NCBI GenBank assembly: GCA_903813345.2
Contig: CAIIXF020000011.1
Coordinates: 24,484,166 to 24,548,165 of the forward strand
Length of the DNA: 64,000 bases
Direction: 5' to 3'
From: Owenia fusiformis
Taxonomy: Eukaryota; Annelida; Polychaeta; Sabellida; Oweniidae
Position 1 is the first letter of the stretch. The number at the start of each line of letters is the position of its first letter. The notes below the pieces were generated by a model, which was not told the origin of the DNA, did not search any database, and saw only the letters and a list, made by a program, of their open reading frames with translations. The position numbers and the translations under genes were made by a program. Below, in pieces: positions 1-12,545 of this stretch.

Positions 1-236
1 ATTTTGAATCGGAAAACATAAACAGGAGTATAAGCATTATTACAAACGTTGGCAAATGTATTTGATTAGACACCTAGTGACATAATTGATTAAAATATCG
101 TCGTTAAAAGCTTTTACCTCATTTGGAATCTTAGTCGGAAGATGTAATCTTGATGTATTGATTGTATAGTTTAAAACAACCCTTTAAGTGAATAGCCTCA
201 TTATGCAATTTAGTCATTGATTAGACCCAAACCTAC

Positions 237-411
237 CTCACAGTAGTGTCAATGAACCCTGCAATGTCGGCAGAGTCAATTACCGCTAGTTGTCCATTTG
301 AATAAGAATTACAAGCAGTTTCAGCACTGCCCCATTCTAACTGCGTCGAATCGTAGTGGTAACATATGTTATTGCTATGCTGAAAGCCCCCAGCTTCACA
401 TTGGTATTGGC
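237..411 (-). CDS. Gene A exon 2: first half of C-type lectin domain
   Basis: The exon lies between acceptor ...CCTTTTCAG and donor GAG-GTAGGT, with phase 1 in and phase 2 out. Its 58 residues start GQYQCEAGGF and contain ICYHYDSTQLEWGSAETAC and GQLAVIDSADIAGFID. This is the usual N-terminal half of a CTLD: the long-form disulphide cysteine, the WxxAxxxC helix and the LAxIDS strand. It has no internal ATG. Confidence 0.88.
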
Positions 412-3400
412 CTGAAAAGGTTGAGGTTTATATGATAATTTCATCTAGAAAGGATCTGTCACCCCAAGTGTCACTCTAATTAGGTATAAATTCAATGTAT
501 GATTGTGTGTTAAATTCTCAAATTAATTTTGAGAGTAAAAAGATCTAAGAACTAAGAACATGTTTTAAGGCAATTCCAAGAGCGACCCATTTCACTGCCA
601 ATATTGTGTGCTTTTCTTCTAATATTTTATAATCGTTTACTGAGGTTTAAGAATATATTCACAAAATCTCATTAAAAACGAGACTTTAACGAAATTTCAA
701 AGCTATATGGAAAAAGGACCATTGGATGCAATTAAATGTGACCTGCTTTTTTATACCATGCTGTGTGTGTGTTTCACTTCCTTGTTGTATTGAGGTGGCT
801 TATACATGTATATTCGAACGGTTCATTGCCTTATGCCTCAATATGAACATGATTATAGAGGGCAGAGTTAATGCCTGGGTCACATTTGCTCCTATCCATC
901 GGCCGGCGCCAGGCCGATTGAGCGTTTTGTTCAATATTGTATTCAATTTTGAACAACATACTCAATCGCCCGGGCGCCGTAGTGAAAATCGGAGCAAATG
1001 TGACCAAGGCTTTAGTGACAATATAAGTGTGGCTAATGCCTTGGTCACATTTGCTCCGATTTTCACTACGGCGCCCGGCCGATTGATAAGTATTTTGTTC
1101 AAAATTGAATACAATATTGAACAAAACACTCAATCGGCCGGGCGCCGAAGTGAAAATCGGAGCAAATGTGACCAAGGCATTAGTCCTGCGGAAATACTGT
1201 AAAGTGAAGTTGATCAAAAAATATAGCACATGATTAGGGCAGCCATTTTGGATGTTGACTATACTACTGCTGCATAGATACGAAGTGGCTTATGAATTTA
1301 CCTATACTATCGAATAATGACTAAAGGGTAATTGGTAACCTGTCTATGTATGGGTGTCCCCAGGGTGAGAAGGAGCATTACCCCCAGCTCATTTGAAGTT
1401 TTGTAAACTTGACTTGACACGAGGATATCATCATTCTGATATATGATCATATCCCTATGTTAAAGATTGAGGTCAAAATTGTTCTAAACAACATTTTTTT
1501 TATTATATTTTCAAATTTTGGGTCTTATAAATGATGATTTTGCACACAAGAATGTTTCAGATATGCACTGACTTGACCTGTACAAGGTCACAATGACCTC
1601 ACTATCACTTTGGAAGCACATGAACATTATGCTATAATTAAATGCTTACTATATAGTACCATATTATATGTTATGGATGCTTTGGGGGCATTTTTATTAT
1701 ATACTTGAGGTGAAGGATCCTTTGATAATCATAAACATTTACTCCATGACGCATTTATTTCATTTATATCTTGATTTACTTTATGGCGCATTTATATCTT
1801 GATTTGTGGTGACTGAAGTTATAACACTTCATAGACTATAGTGCATATCTTAAATTTTTTCATCTAATTTATAGAAACCGAGTTAACATGATGAAAGACA
1901 AATAAAAACTTGAAATCTGTGTTCAAAAATAAACTTGTATTGTAAAGCCATGCTTTTCTTAATATATGTTGTAATAAAACACTATAAACGGCCAGAAGAG
2001 TGTTCATTATAAAACGTTTCTATTTGTAAAAAATTACTGCTGAATAGAAAAAAATCCATCCTCATCAATAAATAGTTTTTATAAAATATGTACAATGTAG
2101 ATTTTATATATACAAATACTGGCGCACTTAATTATACTGTCAAGTATATTTTAACGATATAAATACTAGTTAATTAGCAGCCGGGACAGAACAAGTCATT
2201 CAACTCTTTTTTCCGGATAACGTTTTCGATTCTCAATAATTATTCATGAACATTTCACCGGATAAACTTTAAGATATTCAAAACATAAAGAATATTTTGT
2301 TTGATCATCATCAATATTCTTTATAATTACAGCTTTTTAAACATTGATTGCCATATTTTGCTAAGATACCAATTTTGCATTTTTTGAAAATGATAAATAA
2401 ATGTAAATGTTCTTTTTCCTTCTAGAATTATTGTTTTCCAACCAAAGTCATATTTTCGCTTTCACTTTTCATCATATGACAAATCAGTTCAATTTGTTAC
2501 CTTACACAGTGTCTGTGCATTGACCTTATTTAAAATGAAAATTGAATTTAGACTCGATAAATTAGGCCAATGTCCACCTCGTATACTTTTGAACATTATC
2601 CATTGTCACGCTGCTGTTAGACATACAGCATGTCCCATGTTTTACTTGGACACCAATTTAACATCATATCAAATAACTTGAATTGAATACATATAGTCTC
2701 ATTTGCGTTATTTAAAACTAGCTTATTTTATGGATTGCTTATTGAATTATGACCTACTATTGTATCCATAATATATAATTTCCATTCAAGAACATTTATT
2801 TTTTATTGATTATAGGCCTACATAACTCATATAATTTAATCATTCAATTTAACTAATAAAAGATGTTTAAAAGATGAAATGCATATCCATGTGTAAAAAT
2901 CCATGTACATAAGCCAGTACGCGAGCTAGCATTTAACCAATAACTCCTAGAATTGTCCTCTATTTCAAACAAAACGGTCCCTAACGGAAGCTGGCCATCA
3001 TTTTTAAAAAGCTTTCATTATACAGTAAAACCTGTCTAATCCGAACACCCATGGGACCAGCCAAAAGCGTTCAAATTGGCAGGTGTTCAAATTTCGAGGA
3101 TATTGTTGGTGGGGGGGGGGGGGATTTTCATCGTTCAGTCCACTATATTGAACACTTAATACTTAGTCAGAAAACAATACATGTTCTTGATGAGTTTATT
3201 CTACAATAGGCCTATAGCCTACATGTATATGCTATGTTTTATTTACATTTTGAACAATTTCATTATTTTTGGAAAAATAACTCTTTAATTTTGGCAAAAA
3301 CTTTGTAATACACTGAATAATTACATGATAGTCTTGTACGAAATCTTATGCTTATTAAATGACTTATCTCATATTATGGTTACATACACTGCTTTACTTT

Positions 3401-5728
3401 AGCTTGAAAAAGTCGTTCATTGTTGTTTGTTTGTTGGCACTTTTGGCATTAGCAATATTTGAGTAGATACCCTCTTCAATTAATTTTTCATGAGTCCTCA
3501 TTCGAGATGATGCATAATCTTTCAAAATATCAAGGGCATTCAGGATGTCAGATGTGCCTTTTTAGGAGGCATTTTAGTGATAGGATATTACTAAGTTGAA
3601 TTTTTTCTCTTTCTCATGATATAATCTTGTCTGCAAATGTGTCTGTGTTGTCTTTGTGATTATAAAACATTTACTGATTGCATCCTAGCTATCATAACAG
3701 ACCCATGGGATATAAAACAGTTAAGACTTGTTCATAATCCAAATCAAAAACATCCAGTTAATTTAAAATAAGGATAAACCAATTATCTCCCACATTCTCA
3801 CCTTTCTCTTAATCCAAATCAAAAACATCCAGGTAATTTCTAATAATGATAAAACAATTATAATCTTGTCTGCAAATGTGTCTGTGTTGTCTCTGTGATT
3901 ATAAAACATTTACTGATTGAATCCTAGCTGTCATAACAGACCCATGGGATATAAAACAGTTAAGACTTGTTCATAATCCAAATCAAAAACATCCAATTAA
4001 TTTAAAATAAGGATAAACCAATTATCTTCTTGATTCACACCTTTCTCTCAATCCAAATCAGAAACATCCAGGTAATGTCTAATAATGATAAAACAATTAT
4101 AATCTTGTCTGCAAATGTGTCTGTGTTGTCTCCGTGATTATAAAAATTTACTGATTAAATCCTAGCTATCATAACAGACCCATGGGATATAAAACAGTTA
4201 AGACTTGTTCATAATCCAAATCAAAAACATCCAGTTAATTTAAAATAAGGAAAAACCAATTATCTCCCAGATTCTCACCTTTCTCTTACTCCAAACATAA
4301 AACATTCAGTTCTTTTCTAATAGGATAAACCAATTAACTCCTGTATTAACACCTTTCCAAATCATCCTGTTGTTCTCCACAATTAGGGATGTCATTGAGA
4401 CTTAAATAAGTTAATTAGGACAATATTGGTTCTTTGATTACATTGCATATGTAAAGATAAATAACAACTATAACATTGACTCAATATGTGGCTTTAATTG
4501 AAATGTCCAGACATTTGATTTCTGATAAAATGTTCAGATTAGACAGGTCAGTTTTTCAAATCTGGTTGTTCACTGTTCAGATTAGGAGGTGTTCAGATTT
4601 CAAGGTTTTTTTAACATGGGAGTCAATGGGAGGAAAAAATGGGACCGAAAAAAAGTGTTCAAATTGGAAGGTGTTCGGATTAGCCAGGTGTTCAGATATA
4701 CAGGTTTTACTGTAATATTTTTTTATAAAATTATTCATTCAACATATATACAAGTTACACATACATTTAATACAACATAATATAATATAAAACTTGTTAT
4801 TGTAGAAATTCACACAAGAATAAGTTTGTAAATAGTTACAAATTACAATTTTTTCTGATAATGAAAAATAATCTTGTATGATTCTAAATATACTGCTATT
4901 TTTTTACTTGAAACATGACTTTTGTAAGCTTCTGAAGCTTCAGAGTTTTTCAACCAGAGAGAGAACCAGAATACATTCCATAATGCCCGGGTCACATTTG
5001 CTCCGATCCATTGGCCGGCGCCCGGCCGATTGGTTGTAAGAATTTCATTAACATTGCTACTACTCTGGTATCCTAAAATCATCTTCCAGGTGATTTTACA
5101 CTTAAAATCTTTTCCAAGATGACCCAAATGTGTTTTACAATTTTACAGTTAAAATTAAATGTTCGATATCTTCTTCCAAATTTAATTATGTTCGATCATC
5201 TTAGCATTCAATATATTTTTAGAAACATTTCTGTTCCATTTACTCACTGGTTTACCACAAGGTAGAATGTTGTATAGAAGTTTAAAAATTGAGTTCAGAC
5301 AATTTCTGGCAATCAATATTTTTGATTATAAATTCATAGATCTTCCTGGTATATGATTGGCAAATATCTTGATTAAATACTTCTTTCTAATTCTTTTTTG
5401 CTATTGGATTTACAAATCTTTCAGATGTCAAAATCTTATAAAAGAAGCTTGACTTGTTGTTGAATATTTGAAAGCCACTTTCTTCATACAGAAAAACATT
5501 TGTATAAATTATATCATTTTTTGTCAATTTCATCTGTTGCTATCCTCATAGTCAACTAATCTGCCCTGTAACATGCATACATCAATGTGTAGATCTATAA
5601 AGCATTTTCAATCATTCTCAAAGTATTATCATTATAAACTATGTACAAATCATACCCATTGTGAGTGTGGCAAGATATAACAGATTAATGCCGATCAGAA
5701 ATATCCCCATCGCTGCCAATTGTCCCAT
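237..5728 (-). CDS. Gene A: secreted C-type lectin-domain protein, partial (exons 1-2 only)
   Basis: Two exons are visible: exon 1 (5728-5656) encodes a signal peptide and exon 2 (411-237) the first half of a C-type lectin domain. Exon 1 ends in phase 1 and exon 2 starts in phase 1, so they join as ...TLTM-GQYQCEAGG.... Exon 2 ends in phase 2 at a good GTAGGT donor. The rest lies beyond the left edge. Exon 2 differs from gene B exon 2 at about 13 of 175 bases by eye, and exon 1 and the sequence upstream of it also align with gene B, so this is a tandem paralogue. By analogy the missing part should carry the second half of CTLD1 and perhaps CTLD2, EGF and PAN modules (inference). The predicted protein would be secreted. 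Confidence 0.82.
871..1181. mobile_element. Two adjacent 142-146-base hairpin MITEs
   Basis: Copies at 871-1012 and 1036-1181 are near-perfect palindromes: arms start TGCCTTGGTCACATTTGCTC, include GGCGCCCGGCCGATTGA, and meet in a TTGTTCAATATTGTATTCAA-type centre. They sit 23 bases apart in gene A intron 1. Overlapping ORFs in both directions are by-products of the palindrome. Confidence 0.85.
1230..3020. other. Gene A intron 1, no gene seen
   Basis: AT-rich intron. Only the block at 1320-1440 (shared with 19000-19160) and 2640-2800 (shared with 17770-17960) stand out. Confidence 0.6.
3023..4712. mobile_element. Pogo/Tigger-like non-autonomous element
   Basis: Ends read CAGTAAAACCTGTCTAATCC and, inverted, CAGTAAAACCTGTATATCTG, flanked on both sides by TA. 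Subterminal copies of GTTCAAATTGG and GTGTTCGGATT are repeated inverted. These ends are typical of pogo-type Tc1/mariner elements. No transposase remains; the middle is a 239-base tandem repeat. Located in gene A intron 1. Confidence 0.8.
3600..4330. repeat. 239-base tandem repeat, about three copies
   Basis: The landmark AATCTTGTCTGCAAATGTGT recurs at 3623, 3862 and 4101, exactly 239 bases apart. Copies differ by few substitutions. The array lies inside the pogo-like element. Confidence 0.9.
4982..5032. mobile_element. Fragment of the hairpin MITE
   Basis: One arm only (TGCCCGGGTCACATTTGCTC... GCGCCCGGCCGATTGG), a truncated copy of the elements at 871-1181. Confidence 0.75.
5656..5728 (-). 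CDS. Gene A exon 1: signal peptide
   Basis: The ATG at 5728 opens 24 codons plus one base: a short polar start, then a hydrophobic core (GIFLIGINLLYLATLTM), followed by donor GGTATGA. It aligns with gene B exon 1 at 46084-46012: both begin M-x-QLAA and share FLIGI, and both are 73 bases long with the same phase-1 end. No other ATG in the area gives a hydrophobic leader. Confidence 0.8.
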
Positions 5729-6119
5729 TTTGGTGTTCCTATTTCATATTCTCTACGCCCAGCTTACACATTGTAGTTAAGTAGTCCGATGTATTATCTG
5801 GCATCACGGTATTATGATTAACTGATTTCCATCGTTTGTCCATGATTAACTTTGCTTACCCATACATATACAAGGTGTCCCATTTCACTCCATACAATAC
5901 ATATTATTATACATTTCTGGTAAGAAGGCAAATGATAATTAGAAAACAAATGGAAATCCCCAAATTGTTATTATCTTTCAGTTACATTTGATTAAAAAAT
6001 ATTTTATGTACTTTTATGTACTTTTGCACATACAATGCAAATCCCCAGAATGAGAATGATTCTAATCCATGTTTAAGAATATAGATATAGTCTCTTCTGA
6101 AATTGTAGGATACCATGTA
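5729..6119. promoter_or_regulatory. Shared upstream region of genes A and B (candidate 5' UTR/promoter)
   Basis: This flank aligns with 46085-46435 upstream of gene B exon 1, including GGTGTCCCAT and a long AT-rich tract. Further homology continues at 7205-7330 with 46437-46560 and at 7590-7680 with 47775-47850. No TATA box or initiator could be fixed. Confidence 0.4.
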
Positions 6120-7197
6120 CAGGGCGTTCAGTAAGTTAAGCTAATTTTGCTCTCAAACTTTTACTTCTTGTCTATCATCGTTCAAATTTTCAGTGGTGAA
6201 GCATCAGACACTTTTCTAACTATCCTGAAAAAATGATCAAGATATAATGAATAACAGCAAAATGGTGGTTGTCATAGTAACGCGAATACGGGTTCTGCGG
6301 AGCAATTTTATAAGTTCACAGCATAGTAGATTTTGTTAACGTTAGTTTCTGTCCTGTCTATATTTCAACCATAGTTCTGTGGCTACTCCACATTTCTACT
6401 TTCAAGTTAGCATTCTATTTCATGTTCAAAGTAGTTCCCCTTAGCTTTCACACACAGCTGATGTCGTTCTATCCACTTCTGATATATCCTGTGGAAGCCA
6501 TCTTGAAAGTTCTTTGTCAGGTGCTGCGGCGCCATCTTGTGAACGCGATTCGCAAGAAGAGGCCCCATAGGACTCTCAACTCCTACATATTCCATCAAGA
6601 TAATGCGGCATCGCATAGGTCGCAAATGGTGCAGGATACTATCCAGAAAACGCTGGAGATGGAGGTTCAAGGCCAGTCAGCGTATTCTCCTGACAAGGCA
6701 CCGTGCGATTTTGGGGTATTTACATGTTTGAAAAATGATCTGCGTGGTAAGATCCACGCAAATATCCATGAGCTTCAGAATGCCGTTCAACGTTGGCTGA
6801 CAAAGAACTTTCCAGATGGCTTCCACAGGATATATCAGAAGTGGATAGAACGACATCAGCTGTGTGTGAAAGCTAAGGGGAACTACTTTGAACATAAAAT
6901 AGAATGCTAACTTGAAAGTAGAAATGTGGAGTAGCCACAGAACTATGGTTGAAATATAGACAGGACAGAAACTAACGTTAAAAAAATCTACTATGCTGTG
7001 AACTTATAAAATTGCTCCGCAGAACCCGTATTCGCGTTACTATGACAACCACCATTTTGCTGTTATTCATTATATCTTGATCATTTTTTCAGGATAGTTA
7101 GAAAAGTGTCTGATGCTTCTCCACTGAAAATTTTAACGATGATAGACAAGAAATAAAAGTTTGAGAGCAAAATTAGCTTTACTTACTGAACGCCCTG
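6120..7197. mobile_element. Mariner-derived foldback element with 400-base arms
   Basis: Begins CAGGGCGTTCAGTAAGTTAA and ends as its inverted copy, flanked by TA. Arms 6120-6519 and 6798-7197 are inverted repeats that include the 3' end of a transposase gene. The gene B flank at about 46420-46440 has the matching empty site with one TA. The insertion lies upstream of gene A exon 1. Confidence 0.9.
6520..6910 (+). pseudogene. Mariner transposase C-terminal remnant
   Basis: The frame reads IFHQDNAASHRSQ, then AYSPDKAPCDF, LKNDLRG, WLTKNFPDGFHRIYQKWIER and GNYFEH, the last two catalytic aspartates and C-terminus of a mariner (DDD) transposase; by my count 35 residues separate the two Asp, close to the classic 34. 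The N-terminal DNA-binding and first-Asp regions are gone. The ORF continues leftward into the inverted arm, which encodes no real protein in that sense. Confidence 0.8.
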
Positions 7198-7840
7198 TAT
7201 TACTGGAATAAGTAATTTGAATCTACTCCTCTGGGCAGTTCCTTTCAAAGCGTTAAATTTTTGTTTATATTATCAACCGCTATCCCTTAAGGTATTATTT
7301 CATATTGGTGAAACCAAATTTACAATGGAATTCATTGTTGTAACGAAACATAAAATGTCTCAGCTCAATCAATTATACCCAGATTTCACTCAGACATGCA
7401 TTTTAATAATGTCGTTAATATAATTGATCAATAACAGTAATTTTAATCAATTTTTTTTCTCAAAATCCAATTCTTACTAATAAAATCAATGCATTTCTCA
7501 CTGAAAACATTGTTGAATTGAAATATTTTTTTCTAGAAACAACCAGACGGTCAAGCTTTCATATTGTCTCATATTTTCTACGACGTAGACGTTCTACCTT
7601 AAGGTACTATGATCTCTATATTTTGTTCGTCAATGACAAGTCATCTATTTGTTTTGATAAGCCCAAAGCTGAACACAGAGCTTACGAATGGTTCAAAATG
7701 AGTCACCCGCTGTCTGTTAACGAGGCGTATAGCCTTTTTATTTTTTCGTGAAGCCACTCAGTAAAATTACGATTTCTCTGCAACCTCATGTCAAATCAAG
7801 ATCATTCAAGTATTTATGTGGAGGTATCTATTTTTTATCT

Positions 7841-8538
7841 ATTTGGAGGTATTGGAAATAAAGTCAAGTTACATTTACATATATAATAAGTTATTTCATC
7901 GCCGGTTAAGCAAATAAAAATTCAAACGTAAAGATGCTTTAACAAGTAGTTCAATGGGGGAGCTAAGGTTGCCAAATTTATGGAGGGGAGTGTATAACAC
8001 GATAATGAAGTTGTTGAGGATCATTTGAAGTATAGATATGCATATTTGCAACTTAATTACAAAACGAATGCAACAACTACTTGATGTTGAACTGACACAA
8101 TATTGATAAAATCAATGCTATTCCTTACCTCTCTTCCTCATTCTAGAAAATGGCGATCCAAAATGGCGGAAATGACACCGTACATATAAAGTGTACTACG
8201 GTACATTTTGTCACTGTACCTTGTCGATGGTTAGGCGTGGTAAACACTTCGGTCAACGTCATCGTGTCCCTTTAACTTACACGTTTGTCAGTAAATTAGT
8301 AATAATGCCCAGGGGTTGCTTTTATCAGTCTCATATGGTCTTCTATGTGTATTCTTATGACTCTTTGGATGGCATGGCATGATACACTTCCCTCCATATG
8401 TTTGGCGACCTAAGCCCCCCTATTGAACTACGTGTTAAAGCTTCTTTACGTTTGAATTTTTATTTACTTAACCTGCGATGAAAATACTTGTACTATTGAT
8501 GGAAACGTAATTTGACTTTATTTCCAATACCTCCAAAT
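7841..8538. mobile_element. Foldback element
   Basis: The region 7841-8010 is repeated inverted at about 8385-8538 (ATTTGGAGGTATTGGAAATA against TATTTCCAATACCTCCAAAT, and a shared AAATAAAAATTCAAACGTAAAG block). The middle encodes nothing recognisable. Confidence 0.7.
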
Positions 8539-9286
8539 ATTCTAAAAAAAATTCCTCAATTACAATAAGTCGAAAATTGATGATAAATTTGATGAATTTT
8601 TGATAATCAACATTCCCATGTTAACCAATGTGAAATGGTAGGTTTGTCGCAAGTCATTTGACAAAATATCCATCCATCCGAGTCTTTGCAAAAATACGAG
8701 TTAGGCAGGCAATTGAATTTGCCAACTTTATTTAACAAAAAAATTGATATGTTTCTTCAGGTTCAACAAAGTTATAGGTTTTTAATGTCAAAATTGTTTT
8801 TCAAAAAACTCCCCCATTGAAATAAGACAGGATTGGGATGCGATTTATTGATAATTACAACCTTTGAAACTGCATAAGTTCAGTTATAGAAACGCTTTTA
8901 CGTGTAATTTCAATTGAAATGTCTTTTGTGAAGTTAATGAGAATGAGTGCTCCTCATTAGTCATAGTCTTATGATTTATTTAGAAGATAATAGATTATTT
9001 CTTTAAGATACGTAGCATTTTTGGCACCAAAAAATGTTTTGAAAGGAAATTGACAATTTATCACAAAATGTCACACTTTATCACAAAAGTTCACACTTCG
9101 ATTTGACCTCTGTTGACTTACTGTTTCAAAACAATACATTTTTAAAGAGCTTTCAAACTGAATACGGTTTAAAACAATACTAACATTGTTGGAATCGGGC
9201 AAGTAATACTTTCAAATGACCCCCTCCCCTTGCGACTGAGTTTTATAAAAATGGTTTGTAGACATTAGGGTTAAACCGTACCCCCC

Positions 9287-9854
9287 CTATCACACCAAAC
9301 TAGTTCTTACCCGTTCTTGCCAGTCCTACGAAAATGTCGTAAAACGGGCTCAATCTGGCTGCGGTCGGGATATATGTCTAAAATAATTAGCTACCTACTT
9401 CGTTCATAAACAGTCTTCAATACGTCCATCTCATTCGCAGTTCGTTCAGGTCGCACCACGTCGGTGTGCAACGTCGTATAACGCGTCCCTTAGTATAGAA
9501 GGTCATCATGACCTGATTACAGAACGGTATGGTCGCCATCGAATCGATTCAAAATTCTAAAATCACATTCCCCGTCCGGGAAAGTCAATGAAGTTCGTAA
9601 ACAGACCGTTGAACGTTGTAGCTACGTTCATTCAGTTCGCACACAGTTTAAAACCGATTCGGCAACGTTTTGACGATCACCAGAAAATTTTGAGCATGCT
9701 CTAAGTGCTGGAGGACCTACTCGTTCTAGTAGTTTCATGAAGTTTGTAAACAGATCCCAAACGGTTCTTAGTGGGTTCTTAGTACGTCAAATCCGTTCGT
9801 GCAAAGTTTAAGCCCGTTTTCGAGAACGTAGTGAGAACTAGTTTGGTGTGATAG
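9287..9854. mobile_element. MITE with CTATCACACCAAACTAG ends
   Basis: Left end CTATCACACCAAACTAGTTC, right end its inverted copy GAACTAGTTTGGTGTGATAG. The inside is rich in ACGTTC/GAACG motifs and has no ORF. Confidence 0.8.
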
Positions 9855-10402
9855 TAGGGTTAATTAAGACAATGCACATTTCATAATTAATAGTCTTATA
9901 TATGTGATTGTAAGGAGGTTATCTGAACACGGATTATATACGTAATATATAAATATAAATAGATTCATCCAGCATTCGAATGTGAACATTTCATTTTCCA
10001 TAATTATTAATTACACACACTAATCTAGACTTACAAATACAGAATTTATACGTGTATATACATAACGTATAAGAATGAATTTTATGGTTCTTTGGACTTT
10101 ATACTGTCTTTATTATTCTAAAAAATATTATCATTAATATAAACTTCCTCTCTGACGTTCGATTAAGCCCACTAGTATGTTACAATTGTAGATGCAATGT
10201 AGGCCCACGATCGACATAGTAATAACACCCAGAGGCTTATGATAACACGTACATCCACTTCTAAATCACTGATATCCTCAATCCAATGCTATTAAGCAAA
10301 ATAACAAATTCTTGGTAGTCTCGAATTACACAAACACAACATCAATACATTATTGATATTTATACTGAAAAAACGAGTACTGAGTAGAACACGGTTTTCG
10401 CC

Positions 10403-10546
10403 AATGTCTGGGTCACATTTGCTCCGATCCATCGACCGGCGCCCGGCCGATAGAGTGTTTTGTTCAATATTGTATTCAATTTTGAACAAAATACTCAATC
10501 GGCCGGGCGCCGTAGTGAAAATCGGACCAAATGTGACCAAGGCATT
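10403..10546. mobile_element. Third hairpin MITE copy
   Basis: A full palindromic copy (arms TGTCTGGGTCACATTTGCTC and ...ACCAAATGTGACCAAGGCA), same family as 871-1181. Confidence 0.85.
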
Positions 10547-11442
10547 AACAACGACATACGGAGTCGCGAAGTGGCAAATGAACAAAACATTTTCTATTTC
10601 AAAAATACTTATCAAAATCCCAAAACTAATAAATATTGTATTAAAATCCTAATTCGATAATTTCGGCTTTTCATGTTTTACTTGTGAAAATGGATATTTA
10701 TTTGTTCTATATTATTGTTTCAATAGTACACCATGTTGTGTTTAGTGAAAAAATGCATACTTAGAGAAACGTTTTTGGATACCACCATTATCAAATCACT
10801 TGTGAGAACTGGTGGGTCATTTCTGTTTTATCGTACTTCTTATAACCCACACCGGAATAGACTGACAACGGTAAAGTCAGATACCGTTGTCACAAATGGG
10901 GGACATAACCGTCGCTTCAACTGTTTAATCACTTGGTCCTCATTTCATGGGATTTTATCATCGCTAATTCTATGCTTGTATTAAGCTCTTGTGATGATGT
11001 TTCATAAATCCCAATTTCGATCAAATTTTGTCGAAAATCGCCACAAAATAGCGTCTCCGATATCGTCAATGACAACGGAATCTGAATTTGAGTAATTTAG
11101 AAAGATAGTGGCATATGGTGATATTACAGTGTCCGCAGACCCGAATGTCATTTTGATCGGTTAAATTAAAGACTTTATTTCGATGGTAGAACATTATTAA
11201 CTGTACAATGAGTATAAAGACACTTGATTGATTGTTGTTCCGAAGGAATTTAGTCTAGGTGCTCTATTAAACCATGGGCTTTCAACTAGAAGGGTAGGCA
11301 ACTTCGCATATTTCATACATTACATAAGCATTGCCTTTTGGTTTTCAAAATTGGAGAATGTACACATTCCAAGAAAATCCTATTTTGCACTTCTTATGGA
11401 TGATTTAAAGAAATGACTCAAAAATAAAAACATGATTATCTA

Positions 11443-12545
11443 CAGGGTGGGCCAAAAAATTTTGCAACTTTTTTAAAAGGCTAAAAAGTATCAAAACATA
11501 AGGGTATTGCCATAAAAAATTATTTACAGAAACTTAAGGATAGGCATATTTTACCAGTTAAATGCTAAAGCTAAAACTGGCTTCAATTTTTTTTGTCAGA
11601 TCTTTGAATATCAATGGTCAATTGTTCATGTGTCCGAGATTTACCATTTTTCCTAGAAAATGTGACTTTCTATGATTTTATGTGATCAACAATAACACAT
11701 TCATAATGTTCACTAAATCTGCTACAATCTTGGATAACTGTTTAAACAATTTTTACCTCAATGTTTAGTTTATATCAGTATCTAGTCACTATGGTATTAT
11801 GTTATATTGTATTTATTAATTATCTATTAAACAAATGTTCTATGCATCCCCTTTCACCTTCCATATCGTTCCCAGCCATCGGGCAAAAGTCACTTTGGAA
11901 TATCTGGAGGAGAATAAGCCTTGATTCATTAGTCCTGATGAATGGCTGCCAAATACCCCAGATGCAAACTCCTGTGACGGTCACCATCTTTGGGGGCACC
12001 TGGAGTAGCTTATTGCAGTTAATGGTAATCCCCCACAAACTATTGTTAAACTAAAAGAAGTTCTGCAGGAGAAGTGGAGAGAACTACCACAAGAATCGCT
12101 GGATCGCGCCATTCACCAGTTCTGCCCATGTCTCCTTGCGCGCTGTAGAGAAGGTGAAAGGTTGATGCATAAAATTTGAGTAATAAATAATCAATAGATA
12201 CATAATATCATATTGACTAGATACTGATATAAACTGTACTAGACATTGGTTGAACAGTTATCCAAGATTGTAACAGATTTAGTGAACATAATGAATGTGT
12301 TATTGTTAATCACATAAATGAAACATTTTCTAGGAAAGTGACAGTAAATCTCGGACACATGAACAATAGACCATTGATATTCAAAGATCTGATAAAAAAG
12401 ATTGAAGTCCAGTTTAGCTTTAGTATTTAAATGGTAATATATGCCTATCCTTAAGTTTCTGTAAATAATTTTTATGGCAATACCCTTATGTTTTGATACT
12501 TTTCTAGCCTTTTAAAAAAGTTGCAAAATTTTTTGGCCCACCCTG
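11443..12545. mobile_element. Tc1/mariner-type foldback element
   Basis: Ends CAGGGTGGGCCAAAAAATTT and its inverse, flanked by TA. The arms stay alignable for roughly 400 bases (to about 11860 and from about 12135). The middle third holds a decayed transposase C-terminus. Confidence 0.88.
11900..12180 (+). pseudogene. Decayed Tc1-like transposase end
   Basis: With frame breaks, the plus strand reads pieces such as PDEWLPNTPDANSCDG, HHLWGHLE, VKLKEVLQEKW and LPQESLDRAI, resembling the PD-x-NP...(I/L)WG-x-L-E and following helices of Tc1/mariner transposases. Stops interrupt it; no function remains. Confidence 0.5.

Noticed and set aside
726-1229. Overlapping ORFs of 158 and 132 codons on opposite strands
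   Set aside because: Both are translations of the palindromic MITE pair at 871-1181; they mirror each other.
6407-6895. Minus-strand ORFs of 87 and 72 codons resembling a transposase end
   Set aside because: They come from the inverted arm of the mariner foldback, duplicating the plus-strand remnant.
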